64,000 bases of DNA from Amylostereum areolatum (lineage: Eukaryota; Basidiomycota; Agaricomycetes; Russulales; Stereaceae): NCBI GenBank assembly GCA_012932865.1, contig SAXG01000001.1, forward strand, positions 2,469,693 to 2,533,692, written 5' to 3'. A program made the position numbers and the translations under genes. Below, piece by piece: positions 44,002-58,332 of this stretch. A model generated the notes under the pieces. The model searched no databases. It was not told the origin of the DNA and saw nothing but the letters and a program-made list of their open reading frames with translations. Every line of letters starts with the position of its first letter. Within the stretch, counting starts at the first letter, position 1.

Positions 44002-45761
44002 TCAAGCAAAACGACGAACCGCGGCGTTCGGCGGGCTGGCGACGCCCCCCAAGCTAAGTACGAGGCGCGATTCATTCGTCAGAAACGTAAAATGGGAGAC
44101 CACGGGCCGCGACCACGCACACGTTCAGAGGCCACGACGAGAAGAAGAACGTGTACCGCCCGGTTTCCGCGCAGACTTTTGCCAGGCCTTCGAGGTCGAA
44201 GAGTTCACCTGCATAGGGGTCAAAACAGAGCCAACGTGTAGGCGTCGAAGGGACGTACCGACCGGCATTCCCCAGAGCCTGCACCGCCGTGGCGTCCTTC
44301 GTCAGCACATGTCTACGCAGGAGCGAGGAGCACCACCCACCCCAGCAGCGTCTGAGCGCGCATGTATGAACGTCGATCACGAACGATAGCAAGACGAAGG
44401 CCCACGCACCTCGTGCAATGCCTTGTCATTCCCCAGAGGTGGCCAGCGCTGAAGAAAGATTCAGCCTTCGTCCCGCCATCGGCACATGCGGACGTTACCT
44501 CCAAGGCAGGCTGGTCGGATGCGATGGCGGCGAAGTGGTTGTTCCTGAAAGTTGTACGTTATTATAGAAGGGGGAGGACAGGGTACTGTAGCACCACGCG
44601 AGCGCGCACCACAAGAACCGCTTCATCGCGTCCGACTGGTCGATTCCAGCGCTACAGGGATCATATGTAAGCCACCTGCGACCCCAAGCGATAAAAATCG
44701 CACTAAGTCGAGTTGACGGCAGGCCTCGCCAGGCTCTCCTTCGCCTCCTGACTGGCCTCGTAGAATTTCCGTATGAACCCCACGCGAAGAAGCAAGACAT
44801 CGCCCGGCCTAAACGCCACGCCCTCCTCCCTCGCACACGCCTCCAAATCCTCCACCGAAAACGCGTCGGCCCTCCACGGATCGTACGGGAGCTCCCTGCC
44901 CCCCTTCGAGAAGAACCCGAGAAGATCGAGGAGCACGCCGCGCCCGGAAATGCCGTGGTCGGCCCAGTCTGGTCAGCGCCCCGGAGGCGAAAGTGAGTGA
45001 GTATGAGGACGCCAAGCGAGCGAATTGGGGACCGCACTGTGGATCCCGAGCTTGGTCACCTCCGGGGCGACATTGGCAGGGTCCGGCATGGCGAAGCGTC
45101 CCACTGGGCAAAGACGTCGCAGGGACGCCTTGATACAGCACGTCCTGCTTCGTGATCCCAAAATGCTTCAGCCCGTCCCACTGGCTGCTGTTCTGCGTGT
45201 TCTAAGGTCCAAACCCTCCGTCAGCTCGAGGGAGACGGGGATCCGATGCTGAGGGGAGGAAAACGGGACCGACTCACGATGTGGATCTCCTCGTCGCGCC
45301 GTTTGCGAGGGTTGACGAAGGACTCGAAGCGCGGGACGAGGCGGCCGTAGAGGGGCTACGGGTCGATGTAAACATGCGCGCTCACACGACGGGGACTCGG
45401 AGGGACGGAAACGCGCGCACCGTGTCCGGGAAGTTGAGCGGCCTGGGTCCGGCTCGTGAGACCAACGCACGTCGGACAGCGGCCGGCACACACGCACCAG
45501 TTCAGCGACACAGAGCGTCCTGTCCTGCCAAAACAACCCGCCAGCGCCGTCAGTCGAAACATCCTCGAGGAGCGCGGCGACACCGGGGGACCGAACGCAC
45601 CGTATCTCCTCCTGCGCCGCCCGCCGCACCACCTCGTCCGTCAACAGATTGACCGTCCCCAACTCGTCCCCCTCGCCCCACAGCGCCCACGCACACCCCG
45701 GGATGCCCTCGAACGCCGGCAGCTCGTCGAATGTGGGTAGAGGGCGCGCAGACACAGACAT
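44002..45761 (-). CDS. Cyclase-family metal hydrolase (kynurenine formamidase-like fold)
   Basis: Member of the PF04199 cyclase family, metal-dependent hydrolases acting on amide or lactone bonds; substrate not predictable. About 337 residues in 13 exons: 45761-45601, 45524-45498, 45442-45421, 45355-45278, 45201-45038, 44968-44704, 44651-44610, 44544-44499, 44448-44410, 44351-44341 (11 nt), 44278-44259, 44208-44121, 44053-44002. Landmarks: NLLTDEVVRRAAQEEI, TGRSVSLNWPLNFPDT, NTQNSSQWDGLKHFG, KLGIHNWADHGISGRGVLLD, FRPGDVLLLRVGF, WNNHFAAIASDQPALE, TLLGLWGMPVGELFDLEGLA, SSWPLNVLGGVASPPNAAV. Exon 5 has one base too many; dropping a G from AGTGGGACG (45100-45102) gives LPSGRFAMPDPANVAPEVTK. Exon 6 ends TA|GTGCGA, imitating a stop. 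Confidence 0.87.
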
Positions 45762-46475
45762 GGCCCCTTGAGCAGGCGAGCGGCGGGAGACCTCGGTCTT
45801 GTTGGTGAGAACTGAGAAGGGCCAACCAGAACGTGGGTGGGAGTGTCCACGACCGGATTGCTTTATATGCGCTCCCTGCGGGATCACGGGCACCGCCCTT
45901 TCTCCACGGGCGACATAATACCTTCTTTTGACTGTACCGGGGAGCGCGCAAGGATGTTCTCAGCTGACTGGGCCATGTTCGTGTGGGGAGGTCCGGGTCG
46001 GAGGTGATGGAACGGTCAGATGATAAGATTCAGTATGGTCGACGAGTTTCTTGCGGGTCGTTCGGCTTAAGTGTATGCGTTGAAGGGGCCCACGAAAATT
46101 TGAGGAAGTGGGCGTCGGGCGAGCGGTTGGAATGGTCATGGTGGGAGAAGCGAATCAAAGTAAGTTTGTAAGTACGATCGCTTTTCGCCAACGCGCGGCC
46201 ACAAACTTGAAGTCGATGAGTACATACTCCTTGACGCTCGCAACGTCAAAACCGACAACCCCAACCACCCGCAGAGAACGAAAAATCATACAATTGACAA
46301 ATTCTATCCCTTCTATCTGTATCTGCTACGTATCACAACGAACAACATTCACCGACCACAAAGCCAAACGGATTAGCGATACATCGCGACGCGCGGGCGT
46401 ATACCCGGACCCCGTCCGTCCCAAAAACAACACGCACTCCCACAGGCCTCAAAGCCTCACCGCTCGATCTCAATA
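45762..46475. other. Intergenic
   Basis: Promoter side of the cyclase gene and 3' flank of SSE1. No supported gene; a T/C-poor AT-richer zone at 46180-46330 fits an SSE1 3' UTR. Confidence 0.5.
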
Positions 46476-49363
46476 TCAATCCACATCCATCTCGGTCGGA
46501 CCCTCCTCCGCCTTGGGCTCCGGCGGCGTCTCCGTCTTCGGGGGCGGGTTGGGCGTCTCCTGCCCGCTCTTCGGCGTGTCCGTCCCCTCGACCTTCGGCG
46601 GCTTCGGCTTCGGCCTGTTCAAGATCGGCGAGGCGAAGTAGATGATCTCGTCCCGCTTCTTCTCGATCTCGGCCGTGGTCAGCACCGCGTCCACGTTCTT
46701 CGCCCGCTCGGACTGGCGCACGGACTGGTCCTCGAGCCACTTCTGGATCGTGGCCACCTTCTCGACGATCGCCTGCTTGTCCTTGTCCTCGATGTGCGCG
46801 TACCGCTCCTCGCCGGACGTCGCCTGGCTCAGGTAGGTGTTGATCGTCTCCCGCAGCGCCGCCGCCGCCCGCGGACGCTCCTCGAACTCGCGCCAGCGCG
46901 CGGTGATCGGGTCCCCGAGCGCCTTGAGCGCGTCCAGCCGCGCGACGTACGCGGACTTGGTCGCGTCCTCGCCCTCGTCGGTGTACAGCCAGTCCTCGGC
47001 CTCCTGCAGCTTGGCGAGGAGCGTCGCCTTCTCCTGCGGCTGGACGAAGGGCGCGTAGCGGTCGTCGAGCTTGCCGCGGGTGTCGTACACGTACTCCTCC
47101 AGCGCGTTTTTGCGGTCCTGACCGCCGGCGAGGCTCTCGTCAGTCCCGCGCATGATCGATCCTCATGTGAGGGGTAGGAAGCGAACGTACCTCGGTGTCC
47201 TGCACGAGCTTGTCGCTGGCGTACATCTGGGCCTCGTGCTCCTTGTACTTCTCCAGGATGGAGGCCTCGAGACCGGGGTACCCCGTCACGACCGACAGCG
47301 GGTTCTTCTTCGTGACCCTTTTCTTCTTCGGCGCGGCCTCCGCCTCGCCGTCGACCGCCATCGGCGCGTCCTCGCGCTCCTCGACGGTCTCCGTGTACGC
47401 CTCCTCGAACGAGACGATGCCGTGCATGTTCAAGCGCGTCTTGACCTTGACCGTCGCCATCCCCCCGCCCGCGGTCGGCGTCACGTCCTTCGCGGTGAAC
47501 CGGGCCAGCCACGGGTTGATCGAGCCGGGGAGCGCCTCGGGCTCGGCGTAGAACGCCTGGAGGTCGAACGGCTCCTTGCGGTAGAACGAGAGCACCTTGG
47601 TGGACGGGATGCTGTTGCCCTTGGGGAAGACGACGAGCTCGGTGTCCTCCTCGCCGTCGCCGGGCGTGCGCTCCCACTGCACCTTGATCGGGTAGTGCGT
47701 GATGTCGTGCATCGCGAAGTCCTTCACGCGGAACACGGGCGAGAGCGTCGCGCACGTGAACGTCGCGCCGCGCGCGCACGCCTCGTCCTGGTTCAGCGTC
47801 GTCGACAGCGCCTTGCCCGGGAACACGCTCTGGATCTTCGCGCGCACGGCCGGGATCCGCGTCGAGCCGCCGACGAGCTCGATCGCGTCGATCTGGTCGA
47901 GGCTGAGGCCCGAGTCCGCGAGCGCGCGCGTGAGCGGGCTGGGGATGCGCTCGAGCACGCCCGCGATGAGCTGCTCGTACTCCTCCCGCGACAGCTTCGA
48001 GGACGCGTCGACGTCGTTCATGATGTTCTCGACCGACAGCGGCGCCTCCGCGTTCGCGGACAGGATCTTCTTCAGCTTCTCGGCCGCGGCGTAGAGCCGG
48101 AACGTCGCCTTCGGGTTCGCGTGCACGTCGATCTTGTACTTGGTCTTGAACTCCTCCGAGAAGTGGCTCACGAGCGCGTGGTCGATGTCGCGCCCGCCGA
48201 GGTGGGGGTCGTACGCGGTCGCCTTGACCGTGAGCTGGCCCTTGGCGAACGCGACGACGGAGACGGAGAGCGAGGAGTGCCCGACGTCGACGAACACGAC
48301 GTGGCGCGGGTTCTCCGCCTCGGGGAGGTCCGACTTGGTGATGCCGTACCCGAACGCGACGGAGGTGGTGTCGTTGATGAGCCGGAGCACGTTGAGGCCC
48401 GCGATCTGCGCCGCGTCCATGATCGCGCGCCGCTGGATGTCGGTGTACCACCCGGGCACGGCGATCACCACGTCCGACACGCTGTTTTTGAGTTCGGCGG
48501 CGGCGATGTCGCGGAGCTTGGCGAAGTACATCCCCACGAGCTGCGTCGCGGAGAACGTCTGCTTTTCGCCCATGTAGTTGACCTGAAAAAAACGGCGCCG
48601 AACGTAAGCGTCGTGCCAGAAAAAAAACGGACGAGACTGGACAGAAATGGGGAAAAGGCTCAAGATCAGAGGCTGTGGGTGTCGCACGATCCCCCGATGG
48701 ACGCGACAGGCGCAAACTGAGCTCTGATGGTGACACAAACCACGTTCACACAAGTGCCCCCTCCAACTCCCGCAACAGAAGTCTCCTCGAAATCCGAATA
48801 ACGAAAATAAAGAAACTCACCTGAGCCCCGACGGTCCCGCCAATATCGACCAGCGTCGCATACGTAAACTTGCTCTCGACCTGCTGAACCTCCACATCCT
48901 GCGCCGTGCGCCCGATCAGGCGCTTGAGCGAGCCGACCGTATTCCGGAAGTTGGAGATCTCGCCCGTCTTCGCGGCCTCGCCGAGCGAGCGCTGCTTGGG
49001 TCCAAACGCAACGAGCGATCTGCAAAGCCCCGCGTCAGCACGATGCGACCCTCAAAAGATATCGGCTGGGAAGGATCGTGAAAAAGGCCAGCCACGATCT
49101 CGACGGAGGCCGTGCAGAGTGCGCCCCCACGAACGAACGGAAGAAATGCGAGAGGAAGAAAAAAAACACTCACGGCGTCGCGCGGTTGGACACCTCGTTG
49201 GCGATGATATCGATCCCCTTGCGCCTCGCGACGCCGATCTACCCAAGCGCAAAAAAGAAAAGAGCAAGGCCATCCATCAGCAAACCACATCCCCCGCCGA
49301 CCCGAACAACGCGCAACTCACCTTGCTGTGGAGCGAGCCAAAGTCGATTCCGACGACGGCCAT
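46476..49363 (-). CDS. SSE1: Hsp110 / Sse1, Hsp70 nucleotide-exchange factor
   Basis: Cytosolic Hsp110, which acts as nucleotide exchange factor and holdase for Hsp70. Predicted 779 residues. Exons in coding order: 49363-49322, 49238-49174, 49019-48821, 48582-47191, 47117-46476; every junction is in frame with no correction needed. NBD start MAVVGIDFGSLHSKIGVARR, then NRATPSLVAFG, VIAVPGWYTDIQRRAIMDAA, INDTTSVAFGYG, VFVDVGHSSLSVSVVAF, HLGGRDIDHALVSHF, VGGSTRIPAVRAKI. The beta domain contains LVVFPKGNSIPSTKVLSFYR. An acidic/basic insertion with APKKKRVTKKNPLSV follows. The helical lid has NALEEYVYDTRGKL and EDWLYTDEGEDATKSAYVARL. The C-terminus ends EEGPTEMDVD. DFGSLHSK in place of DLGTTYS distinguishes Hsp110 from Hsp70. 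A heat-shock-element-like site lies upstream. Confidence 0.95.
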
Positions 49364-49645
49364 GGTGATCGCAGGGTAATTACTCGTAAGTTCGGTAAGA
49401 AAGGGGGTAGGTTCGAAGAAGAGATGAGAACGGGAGAGATGAAGGGGGAGATGGGGGAGATGGTGAGTGGAGGAGGGGCACGCGTCGAACGCGCGCTGAT
49501 ATTTTTCCTGGGTGGCTGAATCGATCGGTCCGGTGGCTTCCAGACGTTTCCATCTCTTTCTGCCGCTCCTCCTTCTCTCGTTTTCGTAGCGTACACATGT
49601 ACATAACCCCCGACCATCAAGGAGGCATTCCGCGAGATCGCACAG

Positions 49646-49660
49646 CGAATCGAATTTTCT
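49646..49660. promoter_or_regulatory. Heat-shock-element-like site upstream of SSE1
   Basis: Three contiguous 5-bp units cGAAt-cGAAt-tTTCt, 283 bp upstream of the SSE1 start. The last two form the inverted nGAAnnTTCn pair bound by Hsf1; the first unit has the same orientation as the second, so it is not a perfect alternating element. A further aTTCc occurs at 49627-49631. Confidence 0.45.
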
Positions 49661-49663
49661 ATG

Positions 49664-50231
49664 GACGATTCAACTCGAACGTGTCAGGAGAAAGAGTGTG
49701 CTCGATAAAGTGAAAGACGAGCAAAAGCGATGGCAAGGTGTTGAAGGGACAAAGAGGTCGGGACTGAAGAAGAATCGAGCCAGTGCTGTTAAAATGTCAA
49801 TATGAGAGGTAGTGTACCGACGAAGAAGTCCGTGGGCTGTCCGAGCAACCATGCCGAAACCAAAGTCGCAGAGAGAAAAAAACCCCATTCGTCTACCGTC
49901 CCGAATCCAACCTTCAACTCATCATCGCCGCATCGATCCAGCTCCTCGTCGGTGCCTGCCCCGACGACTGTCTGTCAACGCACACGCAGACAAGAAAGAA
50001 AAAAAGGGTTCCAAAGAGATACACACGACATGACCGAGACAGAGAGCGTGAATATGGTACGAGGACGGCGGGCAGGTGAATGTTCGAGAGGGAGGATGGG
50101 GGTAGAAATTTGGATGTAGATAAGCAAGCAGTTTCGCTTGCGGTACTAGTGGTATGGATATCGTAGCATTACCATGGCGCCTTCCTCTAAAAAAACGTGA
50201 CGATAAAACAAGGACGGGCCTGCGCTCTCGC
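49664..50231. other. Intergenic
   Basis: Between the SSE1 promoter and the 3' end of the GT2 gene. Short frames are not supported; A-rich GAAAGAAAAAAAGGG tracts near 49870-50010. Confidence 0.5.
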
Positions 50232-51938
50232 TCACTGCGCGTACCCCTGCATCTCGACCGGTCGTTGCGGGTATTGGGGCGCGGGCGAGGGCATGTCGCG
50301 GTACGGCGTCATGGGCTGGGGCGCGGCGATCTTGGGCTCATGCGAGCCCATGTTGTCCGCAGCGGCGGTGGCGGCGGTAGGGTCGCCGATACCCGCGCGG
50401 GTTCCCCAACCAGTCTACAGATGCCCGTCCGTCAGCGAGCGCCCGGCAGTGCACAAAAGGAACGTTGCGCACCTCGTGGAGCGTGAAAAGGGCATAAAGT
50501 TTCATCACCGCGAAGTAGTATCCGAAGAGGATGAAGGCCGGGACGTGAATCACGTCTTGCGGACGGTGCCATAAATGCGGGAGCAGCTTGGCGGTACGCG
50601 TCGCTGTCAACCACACGACGTAGCAGACGATAACATTCCTGTACCATGACACCGTTAACGGGGTTATGGGATGAGATACCAAGAAATATCGACGTACCAC
50701 CAGGGCAAGTGGAAGCCGCCCTCGTCGACTGGTTTTGTACTCTTATAGACGACGACTGCGACCAGGCACGGCCCTGCGAGGAGGGTGAGAGGATTGAAAA
50801 GTTTGTCCATCCTACCGACCGCCCAGCGCCCGCGTCAGTAAATACGAGCGCCATCGCAAGTGACAGGATGGACTGCGCACCATAGTGTAAGCCACGTAGG
50901 GGTGGGATGTCCAGATGAACCGTTCCATGAACAGCGATCGCAAATCCGAGCGCCAGGTGTTGCGTGTCCATCGCAGGACTTGTTTCAAGAAGCGCCAGTT
51001 GGGCTTCATGGTGCTGAGCAGCTCGGCCTCCTTGCAGACTTGGACGTAGGTGTTCCATCCGTGCGCGACCATCCATCGCGTGAGGAACTTGTCGTCGCCC
51101 GAGTTGAGGTGGTACTTCCCGAGCCAGTAAGTCGTGCGTGAACTCGTGCAGAAACTCGGGGTCCTTGAGGATGACGGTGCGATAGGCGGCGGTCCTGCCG
51201 GACAGACAGGGGAGGCCGCCGTCGATGTGCGTCGCCGAGGAAATCTCGATATTACGGATGGTGAGTCGGAACGCGGCGAGAACCTCCCAGACGGTCATGG
51301 AGTTGCCGACGGGCTGGACGCGCTGGGAGGTGCCGACGCCGCCAACCTGCTGGTCCTCGAAACAGGCGAGGGTGTATTGGAGGAGCTGGGGCGGCCAGAT
51401 GGCATCGTCGTCCGCAAAGACGATAATATCGGTTGTGGCGGCCTTGATGCCGTGCGCCATCTGCAGGCGCTTGTTAGCGAAGGGGACGGTCTCCACGCGA
51501 ATGCGAGCGGGGTCGACGCTGTTCGCGAGGTCCTGGAGGGGCCCGAGCATCTTCTCCTCGGTGACGATGATGATCTCCTTGGGCTTTCCGACGAGCCAGC
51601 TGTGGGCGGCTTCCTTGAATTCCTCGCCGGCGTCGATGGTGGGTACGATGATGGTTACATCCTCGGAGGCAACGTAAGTGGGGTTTTCGGGGAGGGGTAT
51701 CGGTCGATAGACAAAGTAGGCGATCAGACGGATGCAGTACCACAAATAGCGGTAGAATCTGACGCAGGCAGGGGGCAGACCGTCAGAACGCGCGCGCTGG
51801 GCCAAAAAATGGAGTGGCTTCACCCGATGACACCAAAGGGCACGACTGCACACACCCATCTGAATGAGAAACGTGCAAGGCGGGGGGTGCGGGCGGGGAC
51901 TCACAGATAGGAAACTTGTCCTGCGTGAGGTACAACAT
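50232..51938 (-). CDS. Family 2 glycosyltransferase, Cps1 / hyaluronan-synthase-like
   Basis: Processive-type membrane GT2 related to Cryptococcus Cps1 and hyaluronan/chitin synthases, using UDP-sugars at the plasma membrane. The product here is unknown. Core from 51758: N-terminal span YLWYCIRLIAYFVY, then DVTIIVPTID, IIIVTEEKM, DIIVFADDDAIWPPQLL (DxD), SGRTAAYRT, HLNSGDDKFLTRW, and QVLRWTRNTWRSD (QxxRW). C-terminal spans LTLLAGPCLVAVVVY, NVIVCYVVWLTA, PAFILFGYYFAVM. The last exon encodes TGWGTRAGIGDPT and a Pro/Gln-rich tail ending EMQGYAQ. One T must be dropped at 51129-51130 to read FTHDYWLGKYHLNSGDD, and another correction may lie at the acceptor near 50815. The 5' exon (around 51905-51938, MLYLTQDKFPI) does not join in phase, so the start is unsettled and could lie up to 52217. 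Confidence 0.85.
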
Positions 51939-53005
51939 CGTGGTGGAGCCTCGATCCGAGCAGGACGAGGCGTGAAGAACGGCGAGGCAGACAGGGAACG
52001 AGGCGAGGAGGACAAATGAGCGAGGGGACGTTCGACGCCTTGCGCGACGAGCAGGAGGCGCGAGGACGGGGAGGAGGCGGCGGCGGCGGTGGCGGGGACG
52101 GGGACGGCGGCGAGGACGACAGCGTCGTCGAGGGACGACGAGAGGAGGAAAGGGATGGGTGACAACGACGAGATCTGTTTTCGGCGGGAGGAGCCCCTCG
52201 ACCTGGCGGAGTTTCATCGCCTGCCACTTTTTCCGGCCTATCTACCCCTCTTTCGGTCCAAGCGTCGCAGCAACACCGCCCGACGCCCGACGCCGCTCGC
52301 CGGATGTGACAGCCGTCAGGGAACGCTGCCCCGCTCACTCGGTGCCCGCCCGCCCGACGCCGCCGACCCATTGCGTCACTCTTCCCCGTGCTCCCCGACG
52401 CCGACGTCGACGTCTCCCGCTCTTCTACCCCCGCCGGCACCGTCTCGGTTCCACCAGCAACGTGTCCCACCGTCCTCGAAGCGCATCTTCTTTAATAAAA
52501 CCCGCCGGAGGACCCGTCGCTACGCCTCTAGCCAAGCCTCCCACGGCCCCACCTTCATAAATCGGTTGATATCCTACTAACTACAGTAGTCCCGCCGCAG
52601 TCCGCCGGCTCAGAGCGCTCACCGCCCGAGCGTCCATGCAAGTTCGAAGACTTGGAATTCCCGCTGACGTGCTCGATTTCACCATCCGTTACGAGACCAT
52701 ACGTCGTCTTCGTCATCTACAAGTAAGCGCTTTCAATTGCGATCACTGTTCACGCGCACGAGGGTACGAGTACATATCTGTATGGATTAGCAAACTAGAG
52801 GTGGTAGACGGACAACAGCGATTCCAGGAATATATAATCCTACAAACTACGGTAGCGGGCGGGCGAGAGTGGAGGAGTCCAAGGGGATGTGATGGGAAGG
52901 TACGATGGGAGCAGCCACTGACAGATCTGATGGAGAGGCAAGGACGAGAAGGGGGAACCGCAGAAAAGAAACAAGGCCGACATTATAAAGGGACTACTTA
53001 GCATT
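51939..53005. other. Intergenic / GT2 5' region
   Basis: Contains possible upstream GT2 coding sequence to about 52217 (SFVLLASFPVCLAVLHA reads like a signal or anchor), then about 0.8 kb without a supported gene. Confidence 0.4.
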
Positions 53006-55036
53006 CTACATGTCATCGTCGTCCACGTCCTCGCGCTCGAGCCCGGCGACCGTCGTGTTCCACTCCCACCGACGCTCGAGGTATCCGTTCGCCGTGTCCT
53101 CCAACATGATCTCGTTTCGCCTCGCAACGTAGACCGCCTTGTCCGTCACCTTCTGACGCAGGGTGGGGATCGTCTCAGGCTCGATCGGCTGCTCCAAAAG
53201 CTCGGACAGGTCCTCCACCGCCTTCTCCAGGTCGCTATCAACACAAGCACGATGTTTAGCTTCGCCGCGCCCCGGACGTTTTATGGAAAACCACGCACCG
53301 CTGATTGTCCTCGAAAAGCTCCTTCCAGTTGCCCTTCTCGAGATAGTACGCCATCGCGTACGTCCACTTGAGCGTCGTCCGGCACTTCTCCACCTCGTCC
53401 ACCGCCTTCTTCATGAACTGCACCTCGATCCACGTCAGCTCGGTGTTGATCTGCATCTCCTCCATCTTCTTCTCCGTCTTCGCGTACAGCTCGACCGAAA
53501 GCTTCGCCGACTGCTCGTGGTTCGCCCACCGGTTGTAGTACTGCGCACGATCATCAGCACGAAACGAGAACAAAAGGGTGTGAAGGCGCATACATGGAGG
53601 TAGCGCTCAAGTGACGCGCGGCTCTTCGACTGAGCATCCCGAGCATCGACGCCTGACTTCTCGTCGAAGCGGTTGCAGGAGTACCACGCCGTCCCATGTT
53701 CTTGCCACGAGCCTTGAACACGCCCAATCAGCACCCAAACATGGCGCCCGACGGACCGCCGACCACGCACCCATGCACACCCAGCAGAACTCGTACTTGC
53801 ACTTCTTGCACGTCATGTGGCTGCGAGCGTCCGTCAGCAACGCGCCCAAGGAACGGCCCAAAGATAGGCAAGACGCCCACGCACTTGCACCCCTCCGTTC
53901 TTCTCGATCGTGCTCTGGCACTTGCTGCACTCCTTCGTGTTGCTCTTGATCCAGTTCGCGGTCTCGCTGTCGTCTCGGCACTTCTGCAACCACATCTTCG
54001 CCACCGCGCACAGGAGCGGACGGTGGTCCCCCTCGATCGGGCATCCGAAGCAGAACGCGTGTTTGGGGTCGGCGCCACAGACCACGGTCGGAACGACGGT
54101 GGATAGCGCGGTGCGGGAGACGGCGGACGGGCAGGACACGGTGTGGGTGCATTCGGGGTAGGGACAGAACTTGAAGTTCTTGTTGCAGTCGACAAAGTTG
54201 CGCACGAGGAGCTCGCGATAGCGCGCCCCCGCCTTTCGGTCACCATCCAGGGCCTTCATCACGAACGGGTCGGGCGCAACAACCGCGCACCCCTCCGCCA
54301 TGCACGTGATGCGGTGCTCGCCCTCTTCGCGAATCTTGCCCGCAGTGTACGCATTCCAACAACCGGTGCAGAACACATGCTCGCAGGCGAGCGCGAGCGT
54401 CGCCGTCTGGGTGTCGTCGTAGCAGATCGGACACACGAACGGCGGGGGCGGTGTTGGCCGCTCGGCTTTCTTCGAGGATCGCGTGGAGCGGGTGCCCCGT
54501 TTGGCGCGGTCGGGGCCAGGGGAAGACGCTTTGGAGGAGGTTGGTGCGGGTTCAGGCGGGGAGATGCCCGCGGCGGTGGAGATGGCGGACGCGTTGTCCA
54601 TGTACTTGTCGATAAGGCGGTCTTTGTTCCAGTCCATGTACCGCAGGAGCAGGGCGGCGACGCTCGACTGTGCATACGATCGCCGGAAACTTAGCGGAGA
54701 GGAAGAAGAGAACAAGATAGGATACGTACGTCGACACCGAAGATGGCGCTGATGTGGTCGATGTCGGCCTTGCATGAGGTCTTCGACCTGCTTCTGGCTG
54801 AGCCCCTCATAATCGATCTCGTACGAGCGTTTCTTGCCCTTGGCGGTGACCTTGATATCGTCGTTGAACGTCTCCATGTCTATGTCGTCTTCAGAGGTTT
54901 CTATTGAACCAAGGGATGAGAAGGTGGGCGGGGGACAGGCGGCGAGTGGCCGTGACATACCGTCTTCGGGGTCCATCATCTCCTCGTCGTCGTCATCGTA
55001 GTACTCGTTGTCGGAAAGTTCATAGTCGGACGACAT
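53006..55036 (-). CDS. Ariadne-type RBR E3 ubiquitin ligase
   Basis: RING-between-RING ligase that forms a Cys-ubiquitin thioester before transfer; Ariadne ligases cooperate with neddylated cullins. About 555 residues. Exons in coding order: 55036-54961, 54900-54730, 54667-53885, 53820-53771, 53712-53594, 53540-53299, 53234-53006. Acidic N-terminus (DYELSDNEYYDDDDEEM), UBA-like ADIDHISAIFGVD plus LRYMDWNKDRLIDKYMD, RING1 CPICYDD...CEHVFCTGCW, IBR with CPYPECTH and CGADPKHAFCFGC, RING2 ECSKCQSTIEKNGGCNHMTC and CKKCKYEFCWVCMG, then Ariadne domain YSCNRFDE, ERYLHYYNRWANHEQS, RTTLKWTYAMAYYLE. Two one-base corrections are needed: GG at 54768-54769 (before ADIDH) and the C4 run at 53890-53893, directly before the catalytic Cys codon. 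All Zn ligands are present after correction. Confidence 0.92.
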
Positions 55037-55325
55037 GGCGGGATCTACTGAAGGGTACAGAGAAGGGCGTGCAGAGGAGGGCGGGGGATAAAGCGAGGAG
55101 AGATGGTGGTCAGCGCGAGAGCAGGGCGACTGCAACTCAAGGTGACCGTGGTACCCGGCGTCTGCCGAATCCTCACGTGGCATTCCGCCCTCTCCTCCTT
55201 TCCGATTTGACCTGCGATTTTGCTTGGATTGGATGCTCAGATTGACTCGTTTCTCCTCCATCCGCCTCTCCGCCTCGCGTCCCCCGCCCCGCCCCCGTCT
55301 CCCCCCCTTCAGATCGTACTCCAAG
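55037..55325. promoter_or_regulatory. Shared divergent promoter, Ariadne / LysRS
   Basis: 289 bp separate the two start codons. C/T-rich on the LysRS side (55255-55315), as is usual for basidiomycete transcription starts. Confidence 0.5.
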
Positions 55326-57750
<2,425 letters not shown>

Positions 57751-58332
57751 GCCCTTGTGGTCTCTCACTCTTAGACATACGATACTGCATCCTTACTCTG
57801 GCGCCGAATATCCACAAAAGCTGCCGTGTCGTCCGCGGCGTGTATCCATATAACATTTATCTTTTCCTTGCGTCGTTTTCGGGTTGGAACCGTCGGGACG
57901 AGTGACTGGTTCGGCATAAAGCACCTTGCAGCAGGTGAATTCAACGAGTTGTGTCTAGCCGTCTTTCCTCCGGTCGTGATGTCCGTTATAGTACGCTGGT
58001 GATATTCCACCGGTGATTTAATTGTGCCACATCATCCTGCGAGTGCTCAGCTGCGCCTCGCCGTTGACACTATCATATATATGCTGTGTAGTCCTCCAGG
58101 TTGAGTATAATTCCGAGTCCACATTGGTTCTCTGTGCGTCATCCGTGGTCTACCACTCTACATCGGTATTGCGAGTGAAACAAATATGAAAGAATCAGAT
58201 GCTGCAAGCCAAATCACCCAAACATTGTCACTCGTAAACTGCGTCGCGGTAGCTCTCGTACCCCCGAAATCGTAAAATCATCGCCTAAAAATCCCCACAG
58301 ATTGACAACAAACCGAGCGCGCATACTGCGTA
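57751..58332. other. Convergent intergenic region
   Basis: Between the LysRS stop and the NLR stop. AT-richer; no gene, repeat or RNA recognised. Confidence 0.5.

Noticed and set aside
47152..48720. 522-codon plus-strand open frame opposite SSE1, and similar long antisense frames at 15529-16413, 40575-41807 and 46829-48736
   Set aside because: They are mirror frames of strongly GC-biased real genes: composition is Arg/Ala/Gly-rich, they have no motifs, and the opposite strand encodes conserved proteins.
52636..53001. Plus-strand 121-codon frame upstream of the Ariadne 3' end
   Set aside because: Contains no recognisable domain and no neighbouring exons; likely intergenic.
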